64,000 nt of DNA from CAKAHY01 sp963522175 (GCA_963522175.1 CAUQXC010000002.1:248001-312000), one strand, 5' to 3'; shown: positions 51,247 through 59,753, counted from the first letter of the stretch. The notes: a model not told the origin generated them from the sequence alone. Made by a program: numbers and translations.

Positions 51247-51275
51247 CTTATACCTTATTTGAGAAGATAAATCAA
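51247..51275 (-). promoter_or_regulatory. promoter of the tro-like metal transport operon
   Basis: Minus strand TTGATT (51270-51275), 17 bp, TATAAG (51247-51252), immediately upstream of the palindromic operator. Confidence 0.65.
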
Positions 51276-51301
51276 GTACTTTATGAAATTTATACAAAAA
51301 A

Positions 51302-51339
51302 AGACATACAGAAAATGAGGAAGCATTTTCTGTATGTCT
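51302..51339 (-). terminator. terminator upstream of the tro-like operon
   Basis: A perfect 16-bp stem (AGACATACAGAAAATG with its complement, 6-nt loop) is followed on the minus strand by seven U. It ends the transcript coming from 52889-51516 and from the structured region at 51346-51515. Confidence 0.88.
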
Positions 51340-51345
51340 CTTTTA

Positions 51346-51515
51346 GGGATAAAACAGCCACATAAATATATTTTTCCTATTCGTATATACATCCGGTCCG
51401 GGATGCCTGCCTCCTGTGTTGTATAGAAGGCTGTACGGGGAAGAATTTCCTCTTGCAGCCCGGTAACTATAGGTTATTGGGTTTAAGGACTGTCCTATCC
51501 TTATTGATACTTAGT
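51346..51515 (-). ncRNA. candidate structured RNA or leader, unidentified
   Basis: A 170-nt non-coding stretch with higher GC than its surroundings and several compatible helices: CCTAT/ATAGG (51376-51380 with 51469-51473), CCGGG/CCCGG (51398-51402 with 51459-51463), a CTG/CAG-closed hairpin between them (51431-51458) and AAGGA/TCCTT (51485-51502). It is followed by the intrinsic terminator at 51302-51339, which makes the minus strand the likely sense. I tested by eye for cobalamin, TPP, SAM, Mn (yybP), T-box, SRP and 6S signatures and recognised none. Confidence 0.4.
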
Positions 51516-52889
51516 CTATTCCCCCTCCAAGGGTTTCATCACCACTTCTCCGTTCTCATCCATTACGACTATCGGATTGCTTCCATCCCTGTCAATTCTT
51601 GTTATACACCTTCCTTCACCTTTTTCATCATATTCATATATAAATATATACTTATCAGTCAAGTATATACCAGGATATATATGGCTCAAAAAACAAGCTC
51701 TTTTTCTAAAAACTTCCTCATAATCCCCTGTCTCTATGTCTATATTGTATACATATATATCGCTAAAATTATCTACCCTATTAGAGCGTATCGTTAATAA
51801 ACTTACCATGCCATCTCCAACTGCCAAACTACGTGGAGAGCCTTTGTAATCCATACTTTTTGACAAAGATTCATATATGAAATTAAAACTTTCTTTTGAA
51901 TTTTCTATATCTTCAAGCTTTGCCCTGAATATAGAGTTTAAATAAGCTTTGTACTCAAACTTTTTCTTTTCCTCATCTTCTATTTCACTTGAAACATTCG
52001 GCTTAAACTTTTTATCAAAATCTTTATCTCTGTAGTTAACATCCTGGCGTCCTATGAAATAGATATATCCGTTTGAAGCTCTTGAAAATCGGAAAAAATC
52101 AAAAACTATATTCTTTAATTCATAGTTATCTAAAGATTTACTTTCCGATGACTTATATATCCCGCCTTCCCTTACCTTTTTATCAATGTTCTCTACCCAC
52201 TCATTCAGGTATGTTGTATCCATTCCTTCATATACTTCTTCGATAGAGAAAAGTCCAGGGTATTCCGTCATAAGTTCATAGTCCTTATATCTTACTTTAT
52301 TTATATCAAAAAGGTAATAATTCGGTGCACTTATACCGATAGAGTGATACTCATATAACACATATTCATCGAAGACCTGATTATCTAAAAAATGAGTATA
52401 TTTTACATCATTTACCCATATTTCTTTTCCGTCTAAACTATATTTTCCAAGTTCATTATTCCCCAAAACATAGATATAATCACCATCTAAAAATATATCT
52501 CCCTGTTTATCTATACAAGGCTTTATATCACCTGTTTTATCCATCTTATAGATTAGATTATCAATACCTCCATTAAAAAATATATCTTCACCATTTACCA
52601 TTATCCCACCTATTCCACTGTCCATGCTGCATACTTCTTTTACACAATTCGTTGTATCGCCCATAAACATCAGCTTGTTATTATAGGTAAAATATACTCC
52701 GTCTTTTGCCTGAGCTACACTATCACTGTATTTAACATCCGTAACTTTTTCTTTATCTTTAATCTTATCCTTCAAACGGTGCTTGTATGCAGGTACATAC
52801 ATAAAATCAAGCTTCGGAAGTACAAAAAATATAATCGTAAATAAAATCGATGTTATAATTATCAATGTTATACAAAATTTTTTCTTCAT
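51516..52889 (-). CDS. membrane-anchored protein, possible beta-propeller (DUF5050-like), unknown function
   Basis: A 457-residue protein with an uncleaved N-terminal helix (about 5-27) and a large outside domain. Repeated short motifs of the kind DGVYFTYNNKLMFMGD, NGEDIFFNGGIDNLIYKMD, DGDYIYVLGNNELGKYSLDG and NGYIYFIGRQD suggest propeller blades like those of DUF5050 proteins. The region 200-350 is rich in charged residues and may be an inserted domain. It seems to be a single-gene unit. No function is assigned. Confidence 0.7.
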   Translation of the reverse strand: MKKKFCITLIIITSILFTIIFFVLPKLDFMYVPAYKHRLKDKIKDKEKVTDVKYSDSVAQAKDGVYFTYNNKLMFMGDTTNCVKEVCSMDSGIGGIMVNGEDIFFNGGIDNLIYKMDKTGDIKPCIDKQGDIFLDGDYIYVLGNNELGKYSLDGKEIWVNDVKYTHFLDNQVFDEYVLYEYHSIGISAPNYYLFDINKVRYKDYELMTEYPGLFSIEEVYEGMDTTYLNEWVENIDKKVREGGIYKSSESKSLDNYELKNIVFDFFRFSRASNGYIYFIGRQDVNYRDKDFDKKFKPNVSSEIEDEEKKKFEYKAYLNSIFRAKLEDIENSKESFNFIYESLSKSMDYKGSPRSLAVGDGMVSLLTIRSNRVDNFSDIYVYNIDIETGDYEEVFRKRACFLSHIYPGIYLTDKYIFIYEYDEKGEGRCITRIDRDGSNPIVVMDENGEVVMKPLEGE

Positions 52890-53400
52890 TTCCTACACCA
52901 ACTCCCTTTATAATACTTTCTATCATAAACCTTAAACATATTTTTTACTTATTCAACATGAACTTTAAGGTTCTGTTACATAATACATCGGATAGAAATA
53001 ATACATAGTAGAATTTCCCACAAGACACCAAACCGATAATAATTATTGTCTGCAGTATAGAATATAGACCAAATAGAAAAAATAACAATCAGCGCATTGT
53101 ATTGTTTATCTCTACCGGAACTATTTCCAACCACCGGTAGCATTTCTTTTTATCAAGAAACATTTCTTAACAATAAAACAATAAACATACCCTTTTTATT
53201 TACAAATCTTCATATTTCTTCTTCTAAGTTTAAGGTAACATATACAAGGAATAATTTCAAGATATATTAATACATTTTATATCTATACTGCAGCCTATAA
53301 ATCCGGTATTATAGTATAAATACATAATTACATACATTAATCTAAATATCTTATAAGCACTATCACGAATACGAAAAACATAACATAAGATCAATAGCAA
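52890..53400. other. AT-rich region of about 510 bp without a recognisable gene
   Basis: I find no open frame with a credible start and ribosome site and no tRNA. One feature stands out: a 7-bp inverted repeat (CTACCGG at 53112-53118, CCGGTAG at 53134-53140) followed on the plus strand by CATTTCTTTTTATC, which looks like a weak terminator. It may mark a decayed plus-strand unit. Promoters for the gene at 51516-52889 must lie in the right part of this gap. Confidence 0.5.
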
Positions 53401-53438
53401 AAAACACAGGGCGGACTTTTTTGTCCACCCTGTGTTTT
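53401..53438. terminator. bidirectional terminator after the SsuA-like gene
   Basis: Stem of 15-16 bp with one mismatch (AAAACACAGGGCGGAC with GTCCACCCTGTGTTTT). The minus-strand side is followed by a T tract (TTTTTTGC), the plus-strand side by TTTTTGC. It lies about 67 bp after the SsuA-like gene. Confidence 0.85.
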
Positions 53439-53504
53439 TGCGTAATAATGTTAGTTTGCAGTTGATAGTTTATAATGATTTTGTCGTAGTTATCTTGGTT
53501 TCAA

Positions 53505-54599
53505 TTATTTTGCGTTTGCGTCCGCCGCTTCCTGCATGATATCGAACATAACGTATTTGTCTACATCCACAGCCTCTTTAATTCTTCCGGAATCTATAAA
53601 TACTTTTTGCTGATTTTCATAATATTCTTTTACCGTGCCGTCTTCAAGATACTTAGCAAGGTCTTTACCGCTTATCCAGTTTCCTTCTCCGGTTGATTTT
53701 AACATAACCTCTTCGTCTACCTGACACTGTTTTGCAACCATTTTTGCAACTTCTTCAATATTCTCGGAACGATAGTCCGCAGCTTTTTGTAATGCTCTTG
53801 CAAATCTTACAAGCACATCCTTGTTTTCGCTTGCATATTTTTCTGTCGTAATGAAGCTTGACGGGAATGTTACCTTATCTACATAATCCTCATTTGTTGC
53901 AAGTACCAGACCGTCATCCTTAAGTGCCTCAAGAATTGTTCCGGTTCCCGGTGACCATGTAGCACAGGCATCGACATTTCCGCTTACTATTGCAGAAACT
54001 ATACCGTTTGCATCCATCTCTACGAGATCAAGATCGCTGCTCTTTAAGCCTGCTTTGTCCAAAGCGAGGTTTAAGATAATCTCAGCCGATGTACCGCTTG
54101 TTACCGCAACCTTTTTGCCTTTCAAGTCTTCAAGCTTCTCAATGCCTTTTTTCTTATTTGCTATTACAGCATCTGCAAGAGAAGTACAATCAAGCTCGAA
54201 TACTTTTGCCTGTCCCTCTATGCAAAGAGCGTGTGCTCCGTGTCCGATTTGTGAAATGTCTATGTCTCCTGATGCCATAGCCGCAATTTCCGCAGGACCT
54301 CCCTGAAACTCAACCATCTCGACGTCAAGACCCATATCCTTGAAAAAGCCTTTTTCCTTGGCTGTTGTGGCAAGAGAAGCGCTTCCCATATTAGGCATGT
54401 ATGCCACTCTCACCTTTACCGTATCAAATGTTTCTTTCGCCTCTTCCTTAGTTGTCTCGGCATCGGTCTTTGTCTCTTCCGCCTTAGTTGTCTCTTCCGC
54501 CGCCGCTTTTGTTGTTTCTTCACTTTGCTTTTGTGTTGAACATGCGCTCAGGGCTACCATCATTCCCAGTCCCAGAGCAAATAAAATTTTTTTCTTCAT
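53505..54599 (-). CDS. ABC transporter substrate-binding lipoprotein (SsuA/TauA/NMT1 family)
   Basis: A 364-residue lipoprotein with lipobox ALSACS (Cys about 20) and a linker of Thr/Glu/Lys repeats. The mature part begins VRVAYMPNMGSASLATTAKE and includes VEFQGGPAEIAAMASGDIDI, GKKVAVTSGTSAEIILNLAL and NGIVSAIVSGNVDACATWSP, typical of binders for sulfonates, taurine, nitrate or pyrimidine precursors. The substrate cannot be fixed. It is the last gene of a permease - ATPase - binding protein operon. Confidence 0.88.
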   Translation of the reverse strand: MKKKILFALGLGMMVALSACSTQKQSEETTKAAAEETTKAEETKTDAETTKEEAKETFDTVKVRVAYMPNMGSASLATTAKEKGFFKDMGLDVEMVEFQGGPAEIAAMASGDIDISQIGHGAHALCIEGQAKVFELDCTSLADAVIANKKKGIEKLEDLKGKKVAVTSGTSAEIILNLALDKAGLKSSDLDLVEMDANGIVSAIVSGNVDACATWSPGTGTILEALKDDGLVLATNEDYVDKVTFPSSFITTEKYASENKDVLVRFARALQKAADYRSENIEEVAKMVAKQCQVDEEVMLKSTGEGNWISGKDLAKYLEDGTVKEYYENQQKVFIDSGRIKEAVDVDKYVMFDIMQEAADANAK

Positions 54600-54612
54600 A
54601 CCTTCTCCCTTC

Positions 54613-55404
54613 TTATTTTCTTACCTCAAGATACTCTTGGTAAACCTGTGACCAGATATAATTTTTAAGCTTTAAAAATTTATCCTCCATTTTGGTTTCC
54701 TGAGTTCTAGGGTACGGAATATCAATATCTACAATCTCTTTAATCCTTCCCGGTCTTGCACTCATAATAATGACTCTTTGCGCAAGTATGATCGCCTCAT
54801 CAACATCATGTGTTATAAAAAAGCAAGTCTTTTTCTCTTTTTCCCAAGTAAGCAAAAGTTCCGATTGTAATTGAGTTCTTGTTTGTGCATCCAAAGCTCC
54901 GAACGGCTCATCCATCAGTAATACCTGTGGATTCACCGCATAAGCTCTGGCTATCGCAACCCTTTGTTTCATACCGCCCGACAATTCTTTAGGATATGAA
55001 TCCGCAAACTGTTCCAAATCAACCATCTTAAGGTATTTCATAGCTTCTTCCCTTGCTTTACCCCCCTTAATTCCCTTAAGATTCAGTCCGAATTCCACAT
55101 TCTTTATAACCGTAAGCCATGGAAAAAGTGCATATTGTTGGAAAACAACCCCTCTTTCCGGCCCCGGTCCCTCAACAGCTTTATTATCCACATAGATATT
55201 GCCCGAAGTAGGTTCCAAAAGACCTGCAATAATATTTAAAAGTGTTGATTTACCGCAACCCGAAGGTCCTACAACACAAATAAATTCATTTTCTTTAATA
55301 TCAAGACTTACACCGTTGAGAGCCGTCATTTCTCCTTTTCCGGTATTGAACTTTTTAACTACATTATCTATTCTTACCTTTACCGGTGCATTGTCTCCTG
55401 CCAT
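54613..55404 (-). CDS. ABC transporter ATPase (SsuB/TauB family)
   Basis: A 263-residue ATPase with Walker A GPSGCGKSTLLN, signature LSGGMKQRVAIARAY, Walker B VLLMDEPFGALD and the switch FITHDVDEAI. The VFQQYALFPWLTVIKNVEFG after the Q-loop is typical of the nitrate/sulfonate/taurine group. Its ATG lies within the 3' end of the permease gene (25-bp overlap) with only a weak GACGGG ribosome site, so coupled translation is likely. Confidence 0.92.
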   Translation of the reverse strand: MAGDNAPVKVRIDNVVKKFNTGKGEMTALNGVSLDIKENEFICVVGPSGCGKSTLLNIIAGLLEPTSGNIYVDNKAVEGPGPERGVVFQQYALFPWLTVIKNVEFGLNLKGIKGGKAREEAMKYLKMVDLEQFADSYPKELSGGMKQRVAIARAYAVNPQVLLMDEPFGALDAQTRTQLQSELLLTWEKEKKTCFFITHDVDEAIILAQRVIIMSARPGRIKEIVDIDIPYPRTQETKMEDKFLKLKNYIWSQVYQEYLEVRK

Positions 55405-56168
55405 CCCGTCAGACTCCTTTCCAAAAATCTTACTATCTGCTCAAATGTAAGTCCTATAATACCTATAATAAGTATTCCCATGAGAACCGTAGCCATATCG
55501 TAATAGCCCTGTGCCTTTTGTATCATCATACCCAGACCTCTGGATGCCCCCGTAAGCTCTGCCGCAACCAAAGTTGTAAGCGAAGCCGAAAGCCCCAATC
55601 TTGCACCCACAAGTATAAAAGGAGTGGACGCCGGAATAACAACCTTAAAGAATATATCTCTGTCAGTGGCACCTAAAACTCTTGCAGCCTTTATAAGAGT
55701 AACATCCACATTGCATACACCTTGATATATGGTAACAACCAGAACCAGAAAAGAAGCGATAAAAATAACAATAATCTTAGCACTTTCTCCTACTCCCGCT
55801 CCCGCTATTACAAGCGGTATGTATGCAAGAGGAGGTATGTTTCTTACAAACTGTATCCACGGTGCGACAAGATTTCGAAAGGGTGCATACCAACCCATTA
55901 AAAAAGCTACCGGTATTGAAGCTACAAAGCCTATCATAAAACCTGCTATAACCCTGAATAAACTTATGTATACATGTCCCCGGAGAGTGTTGTCCCCCAT
56001 CTTTTCGACAAGCTTTCCATAAACCTCGAAAGGAGATGCAAATATTACTCCGCCCGCTTCTGAAGATGCAATACCTATCCATATAAGAAATGCTGAAGCT
56101 ACAGATATACACATCCACACGGAAGGCGGTATGTTGTTAAGAACACCTGTATTTTTTTTGGTTTTCAT
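55380..56168 (-). CDS. ABC transporter permease (SsuC/TauC family)
   Basis: A 262-residue permease with six membrane helices. The EAA loop is VDVTLIKAARVLGATDRDIF, followed by GLGMMIQKAQGYYDMATVL. GGGGGT precedes the ATG. It is the first gene of the importer operon and lies between two terminators, so the operon has its own promoter in 56169-56215 that I cannot place with confidence. Confidence 0.9.
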   Translation of the reverse strand: MKTKKNTGVLNNIPPSVWMCISVASAFLIWIGIASSEAGGVIFASPFEVYGKLVEKMGDNTLRGHVYISLFRVIAGFMIGFVASIPVAFLMGWYAPFRNLVAPWIQFVRNIPPLAYIPLVIAGAGVGESAKIIVIFIASFLVLVVTIYQGVCNVDVTLIKAARVLGATDRDIFFKVVIPASTPFILVGARLGLSASLTTLVAAELTGASRGLGMMIQKAQGYYDMATVLMGILIIGIIGLTFEQIVRFLERSLTGWQETMHR

Positions 56169-56215
56169 TTTATCTACCCCCTAAACTATCTTGATATAAG
56201 AATATAACAGAAATC

Positions 56216-56257
56216 AAAAAATAGAAAGTCTGATATTTTATCATACTTTCTATTTTT
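56216..56257 (-). terminator. terminator after ribU
   Basis: Stem AAAAATAGAAAGT (56216-56228) with its complement (56245-56257), followed on the minus strand by TTTTTTGATTTC. It separates ribU from the SsuC-like gene. Confidence 0.8.
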
Positions 56258-56302
56258 AATCTATAAACGGTAACAGACGGATGTACCTTATACTCTATCC
56301 AA

Positions 56303-57070
56303 TTATACCACACTGCTGTCAAGCTTTTTTATTTTACTTGCAGCGAAATCTTCCACCTTTAAAATAACACTTATCTTCTTGTACAGGCTCAACGTAAGCA
56401 CTGAAACAACAGAACCTTTAATCAGGTTAAGCGGTACCACCGAAAAAAGAACCAAGGTATAGACGGAGTTTATATACGGATTTATAGCGGTTCCCATGTT
56501 AACTATTGCTTCTAAAGGCATTCCGTACATACTTGCAAACTTGGGAAGCAGGTAAATGAGGTTAAACGCCGAACCGAAAACTGTCATTATTACTGTTCCC
56601 GAAAGTGTTCCGAAAACAGCCGAAGTCTTTGTTTTCTTGAAAAGATATATGATAGATGCCGGCAAAATAAAGCTTACACCGACAACAAAGTTGGCAAGCT
56701 CTCCCACAAAAGCCGTACTTGTAGATCTGAATACAAGCTTAAGTAAAATCTTGCAAAATTCGGTAAGAACACCCGCCACAGGACCGTATGCAAAGCTTAC
56801 TATAAGCACAGGAAGCTCGGATAAGTCTATTTTATAGAATGTAGGCGCAAAAGGTAAAGGAACTTCAAACATCATTATTATGGTCGCTATTGCCGAAAAT
56901 AAACCTATTACGGTAAGCTTTTTCGTTGTGAGTATCCTACCCTTATAACCTACAGCCTTATTGTGCAGCTTTTCCGTAAAATAAGCCGCCAAAAACAGCC
57001 CCGCCACTGTAAGCATAAACTCGATGAAAAAAATAAGATTGTCCCTTAAGATACTAAAAAGATTTTGCAT
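56303..57070 (-). CDS. ribU: riboflavin ECF transporter S component
   Basis: About 255 residues with six membrane helices. Motifs include TTKKLTVIGLFSAIATIIMM, VPLPFAPTFYKIDLSELPVL (riboflavin-binding loop region) and GPVAGVLTEFCKILLKL, typical of RibU. It works with a shared ECF energising module encoded elsewhere. AAGGAGGA precedes the ATG at 57070 by eight bases; the longer frame is not needed. The FMN riboswitch directly upstream supports the substrate. Confidence 0.93.
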   Translation of the reverse strand: MQNLFSILRDNLIFFIEFMLTVAGLFLAAYFTEKLHNKAVGYKGRILTTKKLTVIGLFSAIATIIMMFEVPLPFAPTFYKIDLSELPVLIVSFAYGPVAGVLTEFCKILLKLVFRSTSTAFVGELANFVVGVSFILPASIIYLFKKTKTSAVFGTLSGTVIMTVFGSAFNLIYLLPKFASMYGMPLEAIVNMGTAINPYINSVYTLVLFSVVPLNLIKGSVVSVLTLSLYKKISVILKVEDFAASKIKKLDSSVV

Positions 57071-57130
57071 TTTGATTTCCTCCTTGTATTTTTCTTTCCA
57101 CATGCAAAAGTGTCCTCGGAGTTTTCAGAT

Positions 57131-57162
57131 AAAAAAATACCCCAAGTAACTCTTGGGGTATG
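57131..57162 (-). terminator. riboswitch-controlled terminator upstream of ribU
   Basis: Stem TACCCCAAG (57138-57146) with CTTGGGGTA (57152-57160), followed on the minus strand by seven U. It is the OFF platform of the FMN riboswitch. Confidence 0.9.
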
Positions 57163-57214
57163 AATAATAAACAGAGCGTAGATGTTTTAATACATCAATA
57201 AAACCGTATATACA

Positions 57215-57332
57215 GTTTCACGAACTCTTCTCTCATCCGGACTATACCGTCGGTATCGGAATTTCACCGATTCAAGCATCATGCTTCGCAGACTTTACTG
57301 CCGGTGGGGAATTGCGCCCCGCCCCGAAGAAT
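57215..57332 (-). promoter_or_regulatory. FMN riboswitch (RFN element) controlling ribU
   Basis: On the minus strand the conserved RFN blocks are read in order: CTTCGGGGCGGGG, AATTCCCCACCGGCAGTAAA, GTCTGCGAAGC, AATCGGTGAAATTCCGATACC, GACGGTATAGTCCGGATGAG, AGAAGAGTT. The GGCGGG-type P1 and the CCGACGGT and AGTCCGGATG core are intact. Binding of FMN should promote the terminator at 57131-57162 and reduce riboflavin uptake. Confidence 0.97.
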
Positions 57333-57340
57333 ATACTTTG

Positions 57341-57368
57341 ATTATAGTATTTTCGTTTTATTTGTCAA
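57341..57368 (-). promoter_or_regulatory. consensus promoter of ribU inside the 3' end of tyrS
   Basis: TTGACA (57363-57368), 16 bp, TATAAT (57341-57346) on the minus strand. The perfect -35 box is made by the last codons of tyrS (Leu-Asp-Lys). Transcription would begin a few bases before the FMN aptamer. Confidence 0.85.
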
Positions 57369-58587
57369 GAAGAATTTTACAAAAGTTCTTTTTGCCTCTT
57401 TTTACGAGCTTTCCTTCATCGCCAAAATCGGCAGGCTCATAGCTTGTTCTAATGTCTTTGACAAGCTCTCCGTCAACTGATACACCGCCCTGCTCCACGT
57501 TTCTTCTGGCTTCTCCTCTGCTCTTTGCAAGATCTGCAAGTACCAGAATAGATAATATATCAATCTTTCCGTCGGTAAAGTCCGCTTCGGATATGTTTAC
57601 ACTCGGAACATTGCTCATATTTGTGCCTCCGGCAAATAAAGCCTTACTTGCTTCCTCCGCCTTCACAGCTTCTTCCTCTCCATGAACGAGCTTTGTCAAA
57701 TCGAATGCCAAAATCTGCTTTGCTTCATTAAGCTTAGCACCTTCCCAGTCTTCCATAGCCTTTATTTCTTCTATAGGCAGGAAAGTAAGCATCTTTATGC
57801 ACTTTAAGACATCATTATCGCTTACGTTTCTCCAATATTGATAAAACTCGAAGGGACTCGTTTTTTCCGGATCCAGCCAAACCGCACCGCCGACGGTTTT
57901 TCCCATCTTCTTACCCTCGGAGTTAAGTAAAAGCGTTATGGTCATAGCGTGGGCATCCTTACCGAGCTTACGCCTTATAAGCTCCGTTCCGCCGAGCATA
58001 TTTGACCATTGATCATCTCCACCGAACTGCATATTGCAGCCGTATTTTTGGTAAAGCATATAAAAATCGTAACTTTGCAATATCATATAGTTAAACTCGA
58101 GGAAGGACAAGCCCTTTTCCATACGCTGCTTATAACATTCAGCCCTTAACATATTGTTTACGGAAAAATGAGGTCCCACCTCTCTGATAAACTCCATATA
58201 ATTCAAGTCTCTCAGCCAATCGGCATTATTTACCATCAAAGCTTTGTCTTCACCGAACTCTATAAACTTTGACATCTGCTTTTTGAAACACTCACAGTTA
58301 TGGTCTATCTGCTCAAGCGTCATCATACTTCTTAAATCCGTTCTTCCCGAAGGGTCGCCTATCATACCGGTTCCGCCGCCTACCAGGGCTATAGGCTTAT
58401 TTCCCGCCATTTGCAGCCTTTTCATCAGACAAAGAGCCATAAAATGACCTACATGAAGACTGTCAGCCGTCGGATCGAATCCTATATAAAAAGTAGCCTT
58501 ACCCTCATTTATCATTTTACTAATCTCTTCTTCATTGGTAGTTTGAGCAATAAGTCCCCTTGCCTTCAACTCATCATAACATTTCAT
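57358..58587 (-). CDS. tyrS: tyrosyl-tRNA synthetase
   Basis: A 409-residue class I synthetase. The HIGH motif is GFDPTADSLHVGHFMAL, the KMSKS motif reads KKMGKTVGGAVWLDP, and the tyrosine pocket has NYMILQSYDFYMLYQ and QFGGDDQWSNM. An S4 RNA-binding domain (about 345-409) closes the protein. The HVGH and KMGKT variants indicate the TyrRZ-type group. AGGAGTGG precedes the ATG. No T-box leader is visible. Confidence 0.96.
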   Translation of the reverse strand: MKCYDELKARGLIAQTTNEEEISKMINEGKATFYIGFDPTADSLHVGHFMALCLMKRLQMAGNKPIALVGGGTGMIGDPSGRTDLRSMMTLEQIDHNCECFKKQMSKFIEFGEDKALMVNNADWLRDLNYMEFIREVGPHFSVNNMLRAECYKQRMEKGLSFLEFNYMILQSYDFYMLYQKYGCNMQFGGDDQWSNMLGGTELIRRKLGKDAHAMTITLLLNSEGKKMGKTVGGAVWLDPEKTSPFEFYQYWRNVSDNDVLKCIKMLTFLPIEEIKAMEDWEGAKLNEAKQILAFDLTKLVHGEEEAVKAEEASKALFAGGTNMSNVPSVNISEADFTDGKIDILSILVLADLAKSRGEARRNVEQGGVSVDGELVKDIRTSYEPADFGDEGKLVKRGKKNFCKILLDK

Positions 58588-58621
58588 AATTCCACTCCTG
58601 TTTATCCGATATATTTATTAA

Positions 58622-58662
58622 ACGATATAAGTATTTAAAAAATAATCAAATACCTATATCGT
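58622..58662 (-). terminator. terminator after ldh
   Basis: Stem ACGATATAAGTATTT (58622-58636) with AAATACCTATATCGT (58648-58662), one mismatch, followed on the minus strand by TTTAATAAATA. It lies between the ldh stop and the tyrS leader. Confidence 0.7.
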
Positions 58663-58709
58663 CATATAATAATATATCAAAGTCAAAAAAACAAGTCCGC
58701 ACTAAGATT

Positions 58710-59666
58710 TTATATCGTATCTCCAAGCTCGGCAAGGTTTTCTCTCAGTACCTTGCATGACTCATCAAACTTCTTTTTCTCTTCATCCGTAAGATTTATT
58801 TCCAGAATCTTCTGTATACCGTTTTTATTGATTACACAAGGAACACCCACATAAAGCCCCTGATGTCCGTACTCTCCCTTGAGGTTTGCGGATACCGTAA
58901 GAACCGAGCTCTCATCGCCAAGTATAGCCTTGGTTATTCTTGTAAGCGCCATACCTATTCCGTAGTATGTGGCTTTCTTTGCCTCTATTACCTTATACGC
59001 CGCCGTTCTTACCTCTTCTTCTATAACGTCAAAATCCCGAAGCCCCAGTTTACAGCCCGGGTCATCAAAGAAATCAATTATAGGCTTTGTTGACAGCATG
59101 GCATTTGACCAAGGCACAAACTCGCTGTCTCCGTGCTCTCCTATTACGTAAGCATGGATGGATCTCGGATCCACATGCATATTGCTTCCCAACTGGTAGC
59201 GAAGTCTTGCCGTGTCGAGAACTGTTCCGGAACCGATTACTCTTCTCGGGTTAAAGCCTGAAAGTTTCATAACTATAAGAGTCATAACATCCACAGGGTT
59301 TGTAGCCACAAGGAAAATTCCGTTAAAGCCCGACTCCGTTATAGGGTCTACTATAGTCTTGAAAACCGCGGTATTCCTCTCAAGAAGTTGTCTTCTCGAC
59401 TCACCCGGCTGCTGTGCAACACCCGCACATATAACAACAATGTCCGCATCCGAACAGTCATTGTAATCACCTGCCCAAATACGCATATGAGAACCGGAAA
59501 AGGCAAGTCCGTGGTTTAAATCCATAGCTTCTCCTTCCGCTCTTTGTTTATTTACATCTATAAGCACCAGCTCATCACAGGTGTTCTGGTTTAACATGGC
59601 ATAGGCATAGCTCATACCGACCATCCCGCAGCCTACAAGTACAACTTTTCTTTTATCGTTTCTCAT
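58710..59666 (-). CDS. ldh: L-lactate dehydrogenase
   Basis: A 318-residue NAD-dependent enzyme that reduces pyruvate to L-lactate in fermentation. The nucleotide loop is VGCGMVGMSYAYAM, the Arg loop is PGESRRQLLERN (substrate-closing arginine Gln-x-x-Gly-Glu-x-Arg form), then NPVDVMTLIV, and the catalytic His is in VIGEHGDSEFVPWS. The Gln and Arg pattern favours lactate over malate dehydrogenase. AAGGAG precedes the ATG. Confidence 0.95.
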   Translation of the reverse strand: MRNDKRKVVLVGCGMVGMSYAYAMLNQNTCDELVLIDVNKQRAEGEAMDLNHGLAFSGSHMRIWAGDYNDCSDADIVVICAGVAQQPGESRRQLLERNTAVFKTIVDPITESGFNGIFLVATNPVDVMTLIVMKLSGFNPRRVIGSGTVLDTARLRYQLGSNMHVDPRSIHAYVIGEHGDSEFVPWSNAMLSTKPIIDFFDDPGCKLGLRDFDVIEEEVRTAAYKVIEAKKATYYGIGMALTRITKAILGDESSVLTVSANLKGEYGHQGLYVGVPCVINKNGIQKILEINLTDEEKKKFDESCKVLRENLAELGDTI

Positions 59667-59699
59667 AAAATCTCCTTTTCATAAAAGAATCAATTAAAA

Positions 59700-59720
59700 C
59701 CCGCTGCCTTTTAGCAGCGG
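59700..59720 (-). terminator. terminator after rlmB
   Basis: Stem CCGCTG/CAGCGG with a Pu-rich extension, followed on the minus strand by GTTTTAATT. It ends the dagK-ispF-cysS-mrnC-rlmB operon. Confidence 0.8.
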
Positions 59721-59753
59721 ACAAGTTACTTTTTTATATTAAGAAAGCACCTG

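Noticed and set aside
51346..51515. 6S RNA, SRP RNA or a known riboswitch (cobalamin, Mn, TPP)
   Set aside because: None of the conserved core blocks of these RNAs could be found; kept only as an unidentified structured candidate.
58588..58709. T-box leader of tyrS
   Set aside because: The gap is too short and lacks the GGTGG-type T-box core; the hairpin there is the ldh terminator.
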